Assembly (NCBI RefSeq): GCF_051014685.1
Contig: NW_027478401.1
Span: 992,001-1,056,000 of the forward strand
Length of the DNA: 64,000 nt
DNA from: Ptiloglossa arizonensis
Lineage: Eukaryota > Arthropoda > Insecta > Hymenoptera > Colletidae
Direction: 5' to 3'
The position numbers and the translations under genes are program-made. Below the pieces are notes generated by a model that was not told where the DNA came from, ran no database searches, and saw only the letters and a list, made by a program, of their open reading frames with translations. The first letter of the stretch is position 1, and every line of letters begins with the position of its first letter. Positions 12,161 to 27,419 of the stretch are shown here, in pieces.

Positions 12161-15100
12161 GTAATCGGCCGAGTTTCCGCTTTCAGATGCAACAGGAATT
12201 TCTCGAGTTCGTCATTCCGTTCGCGAGATATGGGAGTTTGAAGTTAAGGAATGGTTGAGAAACCATCAAAATTTTCGCTGGTCTGATACTCGAAACCGAT
12301 AACTGGAATGGCCTAGGGGAAAGTACACATACCGTTGTAATCGGGCGAGTTTCCACTTTCAGATGCAACAGGAATTTCTCGAGTTCGTCACTCCGTTCGC
12401 GAGATATGGGAGTTTGAAGTTAAGGAATGGTTGAGAAACCATCAAAATTTTTCGCAAGTCTGATACTCGAAACCAATAACTACAAAGGCCTAGGGGAAAA
12501 GTGCACATACCTTTGTAATCGGGCGAATTTCCACTTTCAGATGGAACAGGAATTTCTCGAGTTTGTCATTCCGTTCGCGAGATTTGGGAGTTTGATGTTA
12601 AGGAATGGTTGAGAAACCATCAAAATTTTCGCAAGTCTGATACCCGAAACCAATAACTACTATTGCCTAGGGCAGAAATACACATTCGGTTGTAATCGAT
12701 CGAGCTTCTGCTTTCAGGTGCAACAGGAATTTCTGGGGTTTGTCAATCCGTTCGCGAGATATGGGAGTTTGAAGTTAAGGAATGGTTGAGAAACCATCAA
12801 AATTTTCGAAAGTCTGATACTCGAATCCAGTAACTACTATGGCCTAGGGCAAAAATACACATACCGTTGTAATCGGGCGAGTTTCTACTTTCAGCTGCAG
12901 TAGGAATTTCTCCAGATCGTCAATCCGTTCGCGAGATATGGGCGTTTGAAGTTAAGGAATGGTTGAGTAACCATCAAAATTTTCGCAAGTCTGATACTCG
13001 AAACCAATAACTACAAAGGCCTAGGGGAAAAGTGGACGTACCTTTGTAATCGGGCGAGTTTCCACTTTCAGATGCAACAGGAATTTCTCGAGTTCGTCAT
13101 TCCGTTCGCGAGATATGGGAGTTTGAAGTTAAGGAATGGATGAGAAACCATCAAAACTTTCGCAAGTCTGATACTCGAAACAAATAACTACAAAGGCCTA
13201 GGGGAAAAATGCACATACCTTTGTAATCGGGCGAGTTTCCACTTTCAGATGCAACAGGAATTTCTCGGATTGTGAATCCGTTCGCGAGATATGGGAGTTT
13301 GAAGTTAAGGAATGGTTGAGAAACCTTCAAAATAATCGTTGGTCTGATACTCGAAACCAGTAACTCGAATGGCCTAGGGGAAAAGTACATATACAATTGT
13401 AATCGGGCGAGTTTCTACTTTCAGATGCAACAGGAATTTCTCGAGTTCGTCAATCCGTTCGCGAGATATGGGAGTTTGAAGTTAAGGAATGCTTGAGAAA
13501 CTATCAAAATTTTCGCAAGTCTGATACTCGAAACCAATAACTACAAAGCCATAGGGGAAAAATACACATACCGTTGTAATCGGGCGAGTTTTTACTTTCA
13601 CATTCAACAGGAATTTCTCGAGTTCCTCAATCCGTTCGCGAGATATGGCAGTTTGAAGTTAAGGAATGGTTGAGAAACCACCAAAACTTTCGCAAGTCTG
13701 ATACTCGAAACCAATAACTACAAAGGCCTAGGGGAAAAATGCACGTACCTTTGTAATCGGGCGAGTTTCCACTTTCAGATGCAACAGGATTTCTCGAGTT
13801 CGTCATTCGGTTCGCGAGATATGGGAGTTTGAAGTTATGGAATGCTTGAAAAACCATCAAAATTTTCACAAGTCTGATACTCGAAACCAATAACTACAAA
13901 GGCCTAGGGGAAAAATGCACATACCACTGTAATCGGGCGAGATTCCACTTTCAGATGCAATAGGAATTTCTCGAGTTTGTCAATCCGTTCGCGAGATATG
14001 GGAGTTTGATGTTAAGGAATGGTTGAGAAACCATCAAAATTTTGGCTAGTCTGATACTCGAAACCAATAACTACAAAGGCCTAGGGTAAAAATACACGTA
14101 CCCTTGTAATCGGGCGAGATTCCACATTCAGATGCAACAGGAATTTCTCGAGTTCGTCAATCCGTTCGCGAGATATGGGAGTTTGAAGTTAAGGAATGCT
14201 TGAGAAACCATCAAAATTTTCGCCAGTCTGATACTCGAAACCAATAACTACAAAGGCCTAGGGGAAAAGTGCACATACCTTTGTAATCGGGCGAGTTTCC
14301 ACTTTCAGATGCAACAGGAATTACTCGAGTTCGTCATTCCGTTCGCGAGATATGGGAGTTTGAAGTTAAGGAATGCTTGAGAAACCATCAAAACTTTCGC
14401 AAGTCTGGTACACGAAACCTATAACTATAAAGGCCTAGGGGAAAAATGCACATACCTTTGTAATCGGCCGAGTTTCCGCTTTCAGATGCAACAGGAATTT
14501 CTCGAGTTCGTCATTCCGTTCGCGAGATATGGGAGTTTGAAGTTAAGGAATGGTTGAGAAACCATCAAAATTTTCGCTGTTCTGATACTCGAAACCGATA
14601 ACTGGAATGGCCTAGGGGAAAGTACACATACCGTTGTAATCGGGCGAGTTTCCACTTTCAGATGCAACAGGAATTTCTCGAGTTCGTCACTCCGTTCGCG
14701 AGATATGGGAGTTTGAAGTTAAGGAATGGTTGAGAAACCATCAAAATTTTTCGCAAGTCTGATACTCGAAACCAATAACTACAAAGGCCTAGGGGAAAAG
14801 TGCACATACCTTTGTAATCGGGCGAATTTCCACTTTCAGATGGAACAGGAATTTCTCGAGTTTGTCATTCCGTTCGCGAGATTTGGGAGTTTGATGTTAA
14901 GGAATGGTTGAGAAACCATCAAAATTGTCGCAAGTCTGATACCCGAAACCAATAACTACTATTGCCTAGGGCAGAAATACACATTCGGTTGTAATCGATC
15001 GAGCTTCTGCTTTCAGGTGCAACAGGAATTTCTGGGGTTTGTCAATCCGTTCGCGAGATATGGGAGTTTGAAGTTAAGGAATGGTTGAGAAACCATCAAA

Positions 15101-16760
15101 AATTTTCGAAAGTCTGATACTCGAATCCAGTAACTACTATGGCCTAGGGCAAAAATACACATACCGTTGTAATCGGGCGAGTTTCTACTTTCAGCTGCAG
15201 TAGGAATTTCTCCAGATCGTCAATCCGTTCGCGAGATATGGGCGTTTGAAGTTAAGGAATGGTTGAGTAACCATCAAAATTTTCGCAAGTCTGATACTCG
15301 AAACCAATAACTACAAAGGCCTAGGGGAAAAGTGGACGTACCTTTGTAATCGGGCGAGTTTCCACTTTCAGATGCAACAGGAATTTCTCGAGTTCGTCAT
15401 TCCGTTCGCGAGATATGGGAGTTTGAAGTTATGGAATGGATGAGAAACCATCAAAACTTTCGCAAGTCTGATACTCGAAACAAATAACTACAAAGGCCTA
15501 GGGGAAAAATGCACATACCTTTGTAATCGGGCGAGTTTCCACTTTCAGATGCAACAGGAATTTCTCGGATTGTGAATCCGTTCGCGAGATATGGGAGTTT
15601 GAAGTTAAGGAATGGTTGAGAAACCTTCAAAATAATCGTTGGTCTGATACTCGAAACCAGTAACTCGAATGGCCTAGGGGAAAAGTACATATACAATTGT
15701 AATCGGGCGAGTTTCTACTTTCAGATGCAACAGGAATTTCTCGAGTTCGTCAATCCGTTCGCGAGATATGGGAGTTTGAAGTTAAGGAATGCTTGAGAAA
15801 CTATCAAAATTTTCGCAAGTCTGATACTCGAAACCAATAACTACAAAGCCATAGGGGAAAAAATACACATACCGTTGTAATCGGGCGAGTTTTTACTTTC
15901 ACATTCAACAGGAATTTCTCGAGTTCCTCAATCCGTTCGCGAGATATGGCAGTTTGAAGTTAAGGAATGGTTGAGAAACCACCAAAACTTTCGCAAGTCT
16001 GATACTCGAAACCAATAACTACAAAGGCCTAGGGGAAAAATGCACGTACCTTTGTAATCGGGCGAGTTTCCACTTTCAGATGCAACAGGATTTCTCGAGT
16101 TCGTCATTCGGTTCGCGAGATATGGGAGTTTGAAGTTATGGAATGCTTGAAAAACCATCAAAATTTTCACAAGTCTGATACTCGAAACCAATAACTACAA
16201 AGGCCTAGGGGAAAAATGCACATACCACTGTAATCGGGCGAGATTCCACTTTCAGATGCAATAGGAATTTCTCGAGTTTGTCAATCCGTTCGCGAGATAT
16301 GGGAGTTTGAATGTTAAGGAATGGTTGAGAAACCATCAAAATTTTGGCTAGTCTGATACTCGAAACCAATAACTACAAAGGCCTAGGGTAAAAATACACG
16401 TACCCTTGTAATCGGGCGAGATTCCACATTCAGATGCAACAGAATTTCTCGAGTTCGTCAATCCGTTCGCGAGATATGGGAGTTTGAAGTTAAGGAATGC
16501 TTGAGAAACCATCAAAATTTTCGCCAGTCTGATACTCGAAACCAATAACTACAAAGGCCTAGGGGAAAAGTGCACATACCTTTGTAATCGGGCGAGTTTC
16601 CACTTTCAGATGCAACAGGAATTACTCGAGTTCGTCATTCCGTTCGCGAGATATGGGAGTTTGAAGTTAAGGAATGCTTGAGAAACCATCAAAACTTTCG
16701 CAAGTCTGATACACGAAACCTATGACTATAAAGGCCTAGGGGAAAAATGCACATACCTTT
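12161..16760 (+). repeat. Higher-order repeat, two type-B 13-mers (2.3 kb each)
   Basis: Two consecutive units (about 12161-14460 and 14461-16760). Variant subtypes recur 2299-2301 bp apart: AAACCGATAACTGGAATGGC near 12294 and 14593, TTCTCGGATTGTGAATCC near 13261 and 15561, CATTCGGTTGTAATCGATC near 12684 and 14983, and CACATTCAACAGG near 13600 and 15900. Type B shares its right-hand monomers with type A (the ACCACTGTAATCGGGCG and TACCCTTGTAATCGGGCG subtypes) but has a different left half, which points to recombination between higher-order variants. Confidence 0.75.
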
Positions 16761-19700
16761 GTAATCGGCCGAGTTTCCACTTTCAGATGCAACAGGAATT
16801 TCTGGGGTTTGTCAATCCGTTCGCGAGATATGGGAGTTTGAAGTTAAGGAATCTTTGAGAAACCATCAAAATTTTCGCATGTCTGATACTCGAATCCAGT
16901 AACTACTATGGCCTAGGGCAAAAATACACATACCGTTGTAATCGGGCGAGTTTCTACTTTCAGCTGCAGTAGGAATTTCTCCAGATCGTCAATCCGTTCG
17001 CGAGATATGGGCGTTTGAAGTTAAGGAATGGTTGAGAAACCATCAAAATTTTCGCAAGTCTGATACTCGAAACCAATAACGACAAAGGCCTAGGGGAAAA
17101 GTGCACATACCTTTGTAATCGGGCGAGTTTCCACTTTCAGATGCAACAGCAATCTCTCGAGTTCGTCATTCCGTTAGCGAGATATGGGAGTTTGAAGTTA
17201 GGGAATGGTTGAGAAACCATCAAAATTTTCGCCGGTCTGGTACTCGAAACCAATAACTACTATGGCCTAGGGCAAAAATGCACATACCTTTGTAATCGGG
17301 CAAGTTTCCACTTTCAGATGAAACAGGAATTTCTCGAGTTCGTCATTCCCTTCGCGAGATATGGGAGTTTGAAGTTAAGGAATGCTTGAGAAACCATCAC
17401 AATTTGCGCAAGTCTGATACTCGAAACCAATAACTACTATGGCCTAGGTCAAAGATACACGTACCGTTGTAATCGGGCGTGTTTCTGCTTTCAGATGCAA
17501 TAGGAAATTCTCGAGTTCGTCAATCCGTTCGCGAGATATGGGAGTTTGAAGTTGCGGAATGGTTGAGAAACCATCACAATTTTCGCAAGTCTGATACTCG
17601 AAACCAATAACTACTATGGCCTAGGGCAAAAATGCACATACCGTTGAAATCGGGCGAGTTTCTGCTTTCAGATGCAACAGGAATTTCTCGAGTTCGTCAA
17701 TCCGTTCGTGAGATATGACAGTTTGAAGTTAAGGAATGGTTGAGAAACCATCAAAGCTTTCGCAAGTCTGATACTCGAAACCAATAACGACAAAGGCCTA
17801 GGTGAAAAGTGCACATACCTTTGTAATCGGGCGAGTTTCCACTTTCAGATGCAACAGGAATCTCTCGAGTTCGTCATTCCGTTCGCGAGATATGGGAGTT
17901 TGAAGTTAGGGAATGGTTGAGAAACCATCAAAACTTTCGCAAGTCTGGAACCCGAAACCAATAACTACTATTGCCTAGGGCAAAAATGCACATAACGTTG
18001 TAATCGGGCGAGTTTCCACTTTCAGATGCAATAGGAAATTCTCGAGTTCGTCACTCCGTTCGCGAGATATGGGAGTTTGAAGTTAAGGAATGGTTGAGAT
18101 GCCATCAAAACTTTCGCAAGTCTGATACTCGAAACCAATAACTACAAAGGCCTAGGGGAAAAGTGCACGTACCTTTGTAATCGGGCGAGTTTCCACTTTC
18201 AGATGCAACAGGATTTCTCGAGTTCGTCATTCCGTTCGCGAGATATGGGAGTTTGAAGTTAAGGAATGCTTGAAAAACCATCAAAATTTTCACAAGTCTG
18301 ATACTCGAAACCAATAACTACAAAGGCCTAGGGGAAAAATGCACATACCACTGTAATCGGGCGAGATTCCACTTTCAGATGCAATAGGAATTTCTCGAGT
18401 TTGTCAATCCGTTCGCGAGATATGGGAGTTTGATGTTAAGGAATGGTTGAGAAACCATCAAAATTTTGGCTAGTCTGATACTCGAAACCAATAACTACAA
18501 AGGCCTAGGGTAAAAATACACGTACCCTTGTAATCGGGCGAGATTCCACATTCAGATGCAACAGGAATTTCTCGAGTTCGTCAATCCGTTCGCGAGATAT
18601 GGGAGTTTGAAGTTAAGGAATGCTTGAGAAACCATCAAAATTTTCGCCAGTCTGATACTCGAAACCAATAACTACAAAGGCCTAGGGGAAAAGTGCACAT
18701 ACCTTTGTAATCGGCCGAGTTTCCGCTTTCAGATGCAACAGGAATTTCTCGAGTTCGTCATTCCGTTCGCGCGATATGGGAGTTTGAAGTTAAGGAATGG
18801 TTGAGAAACCATCAAAATTTTCGCTGGTCTGATACTCGAAACCGATAACTGGAATGGCCTAGGGGAAAGTACACATACCGTTGTAATCGGGCGAGTTTCC
18901 ACTTTCAGATGCAACAGGAATTTCTCGAGTTCGTCACTCCGTTCGCGAGATATGGGAGTTTGAAGTTAAGGAATGGTTGAGAAACCATCAAAATTTTTCG
19001 CAAGTCTGATACTCGAAACCAATAACTACAAAGGCCTAGGGGAAAAGTGCACATACCTTTGTAATCGGGCGAATTTCCACTTTCAGATGGAACAGGAATT
19101 TCTCGAGTTTGTCATTCCGTTCGCGAGATTTGGGAGTTTGATGTTAAGGAATGGTTGAGAAACCATCAAAATTTTCGCAAGTCTGATACCCGAAACCAAT
19201 AACTACTATTGCCTAGGGCAGAAATACACATTCGGTTGTAATCGATCGAGCTTCTGCTTTCAGGTGCAACAGGAATTTCTGGGGTTTGTCAATCCGTTCG
19301 CGAGATATGGGAGTTTGAAGTTAAGGAATGGTTGAGAAACCATCAAAATTTTCGAAAGTCTGATACTCGAATCCAGTAACTACTATGGCCTAGGGCAAAA
19401 ATACACATACCGTTGTAATCGGGCGAGTTTCTACTTGCAGCTGCAGTAGGAATTTCTCCAGATCGTCAATCCGTTCGCGAGATATGGGCGTTTGAAGTTA
19501 AGGAATGGTTGAGTAACCATCAAAATTTTCGCAAGTCTGATACTCGAAACCAATAACTACATAGGCCTAGGGGAAAAGTGGACGTACCTTTGTAATCGGG
19601 CGAGATTCCACTTTCAGATGCAACAGGAATTTCTCGAGTTCGTCATTCCGTTCGCGAGATATGGGAGTTTGAAGTTAAGGAATGGATGAGAAACCATCAA

Positions 19701-20070
19701 AACTTTCGCAAGTCTGATACTCGAAACAAATAACTACAAAGGCCTAGGGGAAAAATGCACATACCTTTGTAATCGGGCGAGTTTCCACTTTCAGATGCAA
19801 CAGGAATTTCTCGGATTGTGAATCCGTTCGCGAGATATGGGAGTTTGAAGTTAAGGAATGGTTGAGAAACCTTCAAAATAATCGTTGGTCTGATACTCGA
19901 AACCAGTAACTCGAATGGCCTAGGGGAAAAGTACATATACAATTGTAATCGGGCGAGTTTCTACTTTCAGATGCAACAGGAATTTCTCGAGTTCGTCAAT
20001 CCGTTCGCGAGATATGGGAGTTTGAAGTTAAGGAATGCTTGAGAAACTATCAAAATTTTCGCAAGTCTGA
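16761..20070 (+). repeat. Further A-like and B-like higher-order units (A' then B')
   Basis: After the two B units, an A-type unit returns (about 16761-18710). It has GCCGGTCTGGTACTCG near 17229 and the TTGAGATGCCATC subtype near 18095, but spans only about 1950 bp, roughly 11 monomers, so it lacks two monomers relative to A. A partial B-type unit follows from about 18711, with AAACCGATAACTGGAATGGC near 18840 and TTCTCGGATTGTGAATCC near 19808. Right of about 20070 the same monomer subtypes occur in a different order. Confidence 0.65.
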
Positions 20071-23000
20071 TACTCGAAACCAATAACTACAAAGGCCTAG
20101 AGGAAAAGTACATATACCATTTTAATCGGGCGAGTTTCTACTTTCAGATGCAACAGGAATTTCTCGAGTTCGTCAATCCGTTCGCGAGATATGGGAGTTT
20201 GAAGTTAAGGAATGGTTGAGAAACCATCAAAATTTTCGCAAGTCTGATACTCGAAACCAATAACTACAAAGGCCTAGGGGAAAAATGCACATACCTTTGT
20301 AATCGGGCGAGTTTCCGCTTTCAGATGCAACAGGAATTTCTCGAGTTCGTCATTCCGTTCGCGAGATATGGGAGTTTGAAGTTAAGGAATGGTTGAGAAA
20401 CCATCAAAATTTTCGCCAGTCTGATACTCGAAACCAATAACTACAAAGGCCTAGGGGAAAAGTGCACATACCACTGTAATCGGGCGAGATTCCACTTTCA
20501 GATGCAATAGGAATTTCTCGAGTTTGTCAATCCGTTCGCGAGATATGGGAGTTTGATGTTAAGGAATGGTTGAGAAACCATCAAAATTTTGGCTAGTCTG
20601 ATACTCCAAACCAATAACTACAAAGGCCTAGGGGAAAAATACACGTACCCTTGTAATCGGGCGAGATTCCACATTCAGATGCAACAGGAATTTCTCGAGT
20701 TCGTCAATCCGTTAGCGAGATATAGGAGTTTGACGTTAAGGAATGCTTGAGAAACCATCACAATTTTCGCAAGTCTGATACTCGAAACCAATAACTACAA
20801 AGGCCTAGGGGAAAAATGCACATACCTTTGTAATCGGGCGAGTTTCCGCTTTCAGATGCAACAGGAATTTCTCGAGTTCGTCATTCCGTTCGCGAGATAT
20901 GGGAGTTTGAAGTTAAGGAATGGTTGAGAAACCATCAAAATTTTCGCTGGTCTGATACTCGAAACCAATAACTGGAATGGCCCAAGGGAAAAGTACATAT
21001 ACCATTGTAATCGGGCGAGTTTCTACTTTCAGATGCAACAGGAATTTCTCGAGTTCGTCAATCCGTTCGCGAGATTAGGGAGTTTGATGTTAAGGAATGG
21101 TTGAGAAACCATCAAAATTTTCACAAGTCTGATACTCGAAACCAATAACTACAAAGGCCTAGGGGAAGAATGCACATACCTCTGTAATCGGGCGAGATTC
21201 CACTTTCAGATGCAACAGGAATTTCTCGTGTTCGTCTATCCGTTCGCGAGATATGGGAGGTTGAAGTTAAGGAATGGTTGAGAAACAATCAAAATTTTCG
21301 TAAGTCTGATACTCGAAACCAATAACTACAAAGGCCTAGGGGAAAAATACACATACCATTGTAATCGGGCGAGTTTCTACTTTCACACGCAACAGGAATT
21401 TCTCCAGTTCGTCAATCCGTTCGCGAGATATGGCAGTTTGAAGTTAAGCAATGGTTGAGAAACCATCAAAACTTTCGCATGTCTGATACTCGAAACCAAT
21501 AACTACAAAGGCCTAGGGGAAAAGTGCACGTACCTTTGTAATCGGGCGAGTTTCCACTTTCAGATGCAACAGGAATTTCTCGAGTTCGTCATTCCGTTCG
21601 CGAGATATGGGAGTTTGAAGTTAAGGAATGCTTGAGAAACCATCAAAATTTTCACAAGTCTGATACTCGAAACCAATAACTACAAAGGCCTAGGGGAAAA
21701 ATGCACATACCTCTGTAATCGGGCGAGATTCCACTTTCAGATGCAATAGGAATTTCTCGAGTTTGTCAATCCGTTCGCGAGATATGGGAGTTTGATGTTA
21801 AGGAATGGTTGAGAAACCATCAAAATTTTGGCTAGTCTGATACTCGAAACCAATAACTACAAAGGCCTAGGGGAAAAATACACGTACCCTTGTAATCGGG
21901 CGAGATTCCACATTCAGATGCAACAGGAATTTCTCGAGTTCGTCAATCCGTTAGCGAGATATAGGAGTTTGAAGTTAAGGAATGCTTGAGAAACCATCAA
22001 AATTTTCGCAAGTCTGAAACTCGAAACCAATAACTACTATTGCCTAGGGCAAAAATGCACATAACGTTGTAATCGGGCGAGTTTCTGCTTTCAGATACAA
22101 TAGAAAATTCTCGAGTTCGTCAATCCGTTCGCCAGGTATGGGAGTTTGAAGTTACGGAATGGTTGAGAAACCATCACAATTTTCGCAAGTCTGATACTCG
22201 AAACCAATAACTACAAAGGCCTAGGGGAAAAATGCATATACCTCTGTAATCGGGCGAGTTTCCACTTTCAGATGCAATAGGAAATTCTCGAGTTCGTCAA
22301 TCCGTTCGCGACATATGGGAGTTTGAAGTTATCGAATGCTTGAGAAACCATAAAAATTTTCGCAAGTCTGATACTCGGGACCAATAACTACAAAGGCATA
22401 GGGGAAAACACACATATCTTTACAATCGGGGGAGTTTCTGCTTTCAGATGCAACAGGAATTTCTCGAGTTCGTCTATCCGTTCGCGAGATATGGGAGTTT
22501 GAAGTTAAGGAATGCTTGAGAAACCATCAAAATTTTGCAACTCTGATACTCGAAACCAATAACTACAAAGGCCTAGGGGAAAAGTGCACATACCTTTGTA
22601 ATCGGGCGAGTTTCCACTTTCAGATGCAACAGGAATTACTCGAGTTCGTCATTCCGTTCGCGAGATATGGGAGTTTGAAGTTAAGGAATGGTTGACATAC
22701 CATCAAAACTTTCGCAAGTCTGATACACGAAACCAATAATTATAAAGGCCTAGGGGAAAGATGCACATTACTTTGTAATCGGCCGAGTTTCCACTTTCAG
22801 CTGCAGTAGGAATTTCTCCAGATCGTCAATCCGTTCGCGAGATATGGGAGGTTGAAGTTAAGGAATGGTTGAGAAACAATCAAAATTTTCGTAAGTCTGA
22901 TACTCGAAACCAATAACTACAAAGGCCTAGGGGAAAAATACACATACCATTGTAATGGGGCGAGTTTCTACTTTCACATGCAACAGGAATTTCTCCAGTT

Positions 23001-26000
23001 CGTCAATCCGTTCGCGAGATATGGCAGTTTGAAGTTAAGCAATGGTTGAGAAACCATCAAAACTTTCGCAAGTCTGCTACTCGAAACCAATAACTACAAA
23101 GGCCTAGGGGAAAAGTGCACATATCTTTGTAATCGGGCGAGTTTCTGCTTTCAGATGCAACAGGAATTTCTCGAGTTCGTCATTCCGTTCGCGAGATATG
23201 GGAGTTTGAAGTTAAGGAATGGTTGAGAAACCATCAAAATTTTCGCTGGTCTGATACTCGAAACCAATAACTGGAATGGCCCAAGGGAAAAGTACATATA
23301 CCATTGTAATCGGGCGAGATTCTACTTTCAGATGCAACAGGAATTTCTCGAGTTCGTCAATCCGTTCGCGAGGTTAGGGAGTTTGATGTTAAGGAATGGT
23401 TGAGAAACCATCAAAATTTTCGCTAGTCTGATACTCGCAACCAATAACTACAAAGGCCTAGGGGAAAAATACACGTACCCTTGTAATCGGGCGAGATTCC
23501 ACATTCAGATGCAACAGGAATTTCTCGTGTTCGTCTATCCGTTCGCGAGATATGGGAGGTTGAAGTTAAGGAATGGTTGAGAAACAATCAAAATTTTCGT
23601 AAGTCTGATACTCGAAACCAATAACTACAAAGGCCTAGGGGAAAAATACACATGCCATTGTAATCGGGCGAGTTTCTACTTTCACATGCAACAGGAATTT
23701 CTCCAGTTCGTCAATCCGTTCGCGAGATATGGCAGTTTGAAGTTAAGCAATGGTTGAGAAACCATCAAAACTTTCGCAAGTCTTCTACTCGAAACCAATA
23801 ACTACAAAGGCCTAGGGGAAAAGTGGACGTACCATTGTAATCGGGCGAGTTTCCACTTTCAGATGCAACAGGAATTTCTCGAGTTCGTCATTCCGTTCGT
23901 GAGATATGGGAGTTTGAAGTTAAGGAATGCTTGAGAAACCATCAAAATTTTCACAAGTCTGATACTCGAAACCAGTAACTACAAAGGCCTAGGGGAAAAA
24001 TGCATATACCTTTGTAATCGGGCGAGTTTCCACTTTCAGATGCAACAGAAATTTCTCGAGTTCGTCATTCCGTTCGCGAGATATGGGAGTTTGAAATTAA
24101 GGAATGGTTGAGAAACCATCGAAATTTTCGCATGTCGGATACTCGAATCCAGTAACTACTATGGCCTAGGGCAAAAATACACATACCGTTGTAATCGGGC
24201 GAGTTTCTACTTTCAGCTGCAGTAGGAATTTCTCCAGATCGTCAATCCGTTCGCGAGATATGGGCGTTTGAAGTTAAGGAATGGTTGAGAAACCATCAAA
24301 ATTTTCGCAAGTCTGATACTCGAAACCAATAACTACAAAGGCCTAGGGGAAAAGTGCACGTACCTTTGTAATCGGGCGAGTTTCCACTTTCAGATGCAAC
24401 AGGAATTTCTCGAGTTCCTCATTCGGTTCGCGAGATATGGGAGTTTGAAGTTAAGGAATGGTTGAGAAACCAACAAAACTTTCGCAAGTCTGTTACTCGA
24501 AACCAATAACTACAAAGGCCTAGGGGAAAAATGCACATACCTTTGTAATCGAGCGAGTTTCCACTTTCAGATGCAACAGGAATTTCTCGGATTGTGAATC
24601 CGTTCGCGAGATATGGGAGTTTGAACTTAAGGAATGGTTGAGAAACCTTCAAAATATTCGTTGGTCTGATACTCGAAACCAGTAAATCCGAATGGCCTAG
24701 GGGAAAAGTACATATACAATTGTAATCGGGCGAGTTTCTACTTTCAGATGCAACAGGAATTTCTCGAGTTCGTCAATCCGTTCGCGAGATTAGGGAGTTT
24801 GATGTTAAGGAATGGTTGAGAAACCATCAAAACTTTCGCAAGTCTGATACTCGAAACCAATAACTGGAATGGCCCAGGGGAAAAGTACATATACCATTGT
24901 AATCGGGCGAGTTTCTACTTTCAGATGCAACAGGAATTTCTCGAGTTCGTCAATCCGTTCGCGAGATTAGGGAGTTTGATGTTAAGGAATGGTTGAGAAA
25001 CCATCAAAATTTTCGCTAGTCTGATACTCGAAACCAATAACTACAAAGGCCTAGGGGGAAAATACACGTACCTTTGTAATCGGGCGAGATTCCACATTCA
25101 GATGCAACAGGAATTTCTCGTGTTCGTCTATCCGTTCACGAGATATGGGAGGTTGAAGTTAAGGAATGGTTGAGAAACCATCAAAATTATCGCAAGTCTG
25201 ATACTCGAAACCAATAACTACAAAGGCCTAGGGGGAAAACACACATATCTTTGTAATCGGGCGAGTTTCCACTTTCAGATGCAACAGGAATTTGTCGAGT
25301 TCGTCATTCCGTTCGCGAGATATGGGTGTTTAAAGTTAAGGAATGGTTGAGAAACCATCAAAATTTTCGCATGTCTGATACTCGAATCCAGTAACTACTA
25401 TGGCCTAGGGCAAAAATACACATACCGTTGTAATCGGGCGAGTTTCTACTTTCAGCTGCAATAGGAATTTCTCGAGTTCGTCAATCCGTTCGGGAGATAT
25501 GGGAGTTTGAAGTTAAGGAATCGTTGAGAAACCATCACAATTTTCGCAAGTCTGATACTCGAAACCAATAACTACTATGGCCTAGGGCGAAAATACACGT
25601 ACCGCAGTAATCGGGCGAGTTTCTGCTTTCAGATGCTATAGGAAATTCTGAAGTTCGTCAATCCGTTCGCGAGATATGGGAGTTTGAAGTTAAGGAATGT
25701 TTGAGAAACCATCAAAATTTTCGCAAGTGTGATACTCGAAACCAATAACTACAAAGGGCTAGGGGAAAAGTGCACATACCTTTGCAATCTGGCGAGATTC
25801 CACTTTCAGATGCAACAGGAATTTCTCGAGTTCGTCAATCCGTTCGCGAGATTAGGGAGTTTGATGTTAAGGAATGGTTGAGAAACCATCAAATTTTTCA
25901 CTAGTCTGATACTCGCAACCAATAACTACAAAGGCCTAGGGGAAAAATACACGTACCCTTGTAATCGGGCGAGATTCCACATTCAGATGCAACAGGAATT

Positions 26001-27419
26001 TCTCGTGTTCGTCTATCCGTTCGCGAGATATGGGAGGTTGAAGTTAAGGAATGGTTGAGAAACAATCAAAATTTTCGTAAGTCTGATACTCGGGACCAAT
26101 AACTACAAAGGCCTAGGGGGAAAACACACATATCTTTGTAATCGGGCGAGTTTCTGCTTTCAGATGCAACAGGAATTTCTCGTGTTCGTCAATCCGTTCG
26201 CGAGATATGGGACTTTTGAAGTTAAAGAATGCTTGAGAAACCATCAAAATTTTCGCAAGTCTGATACTCGAAACCAATAACTACAAGGCCTAGGGGAAAA
26301 ATGCACATACCTTTGTAATCGGGCGAGTTTCCACTTTCAGATGCAACAGGAATTTCTCGAGTTCGTCATTCCGTTCGCGAGATATGGGAGTTTGAAGTTA
26401 AGGAATGGTTGAGAAACCATCAAAATTTTCGCTGGTCTGATACACGAAACCGATAACTGGAATGGCCTAGGGGAAAGTACACATACCGTTGTAATCGGGC
26501 GAGTTTCCACTTTCAGATGCAACAGGAATTTCTCGAGTTCGTCACTCCGTTCGCGAGATATGGGAGTTTGAAGTTAAGGAATGGTTGAGAAACCATCGAA
26601 ATTTTTCGCAAGTCTGATACTCGAAACCAATAACTACAAAGGCCTAGGGGAAAAGTGCACATACCTTTGTAATCGGGCCAGTTTCCACTTTCAGATGGAA
26701 CAGGAATTTCTCGAGTTCGTCATTCCGTTCGCGAGATTTGGGAGTTTGATGTTAAGGAATGGTTGAGAAACCATCAAAATTTTCGCAAGTCTGATACTCG
26801 AAAGCAATAACTACAAAGGCCTAGGGGAAAAATGCACATACCTTTGTAATCGGGCGAGTTTCCGCTTTCAGATGCAACAGGAATTTCTCGAGTTCGTCAT
26901 TCCGTTCGCGAGATATGGGAGTTTGAAGTTAAGGAATGGTTGAGAAACCATCAAAATTTTCGCTGGTCTGTTACTCGAAACCAATAACTGGAATGGCCCA
27001 AGGGAAAAGTACATATACCATTGTAATCGGGCGAGTTTCTACTTTCAGATGCAACAGGAATTTCTCGAGTTCGTCAATCCGTTCGCGAGATTAGGGAGTT
27101 TGATGTTAAGGAATGGTTGAGAAACCATCAAAATTTTCGCAAGTCTGATACTCGAAACCAATAACTACAAAGGCCTAGGGGAAAAATGCACATACCTTTG
27201 TAATCGGGCGAGTTTCCGCTTTCAGATGCAACAGGAATTTCTCGAGTTCGTCATTCCGTTCGCGAGATATGGGAGTTTGAAGTTAAGGAATGGTTGAGAA
27301 ACCATCAAAATTTTCGAAAGTCTGATACTCGAAACCAATAACTACAAAGGCATAGGGGAAAAATACACGTACCTTTGTAATCGGGCGAGATTCCACATTC
27401 AGATGCAACAGGAATTTCT

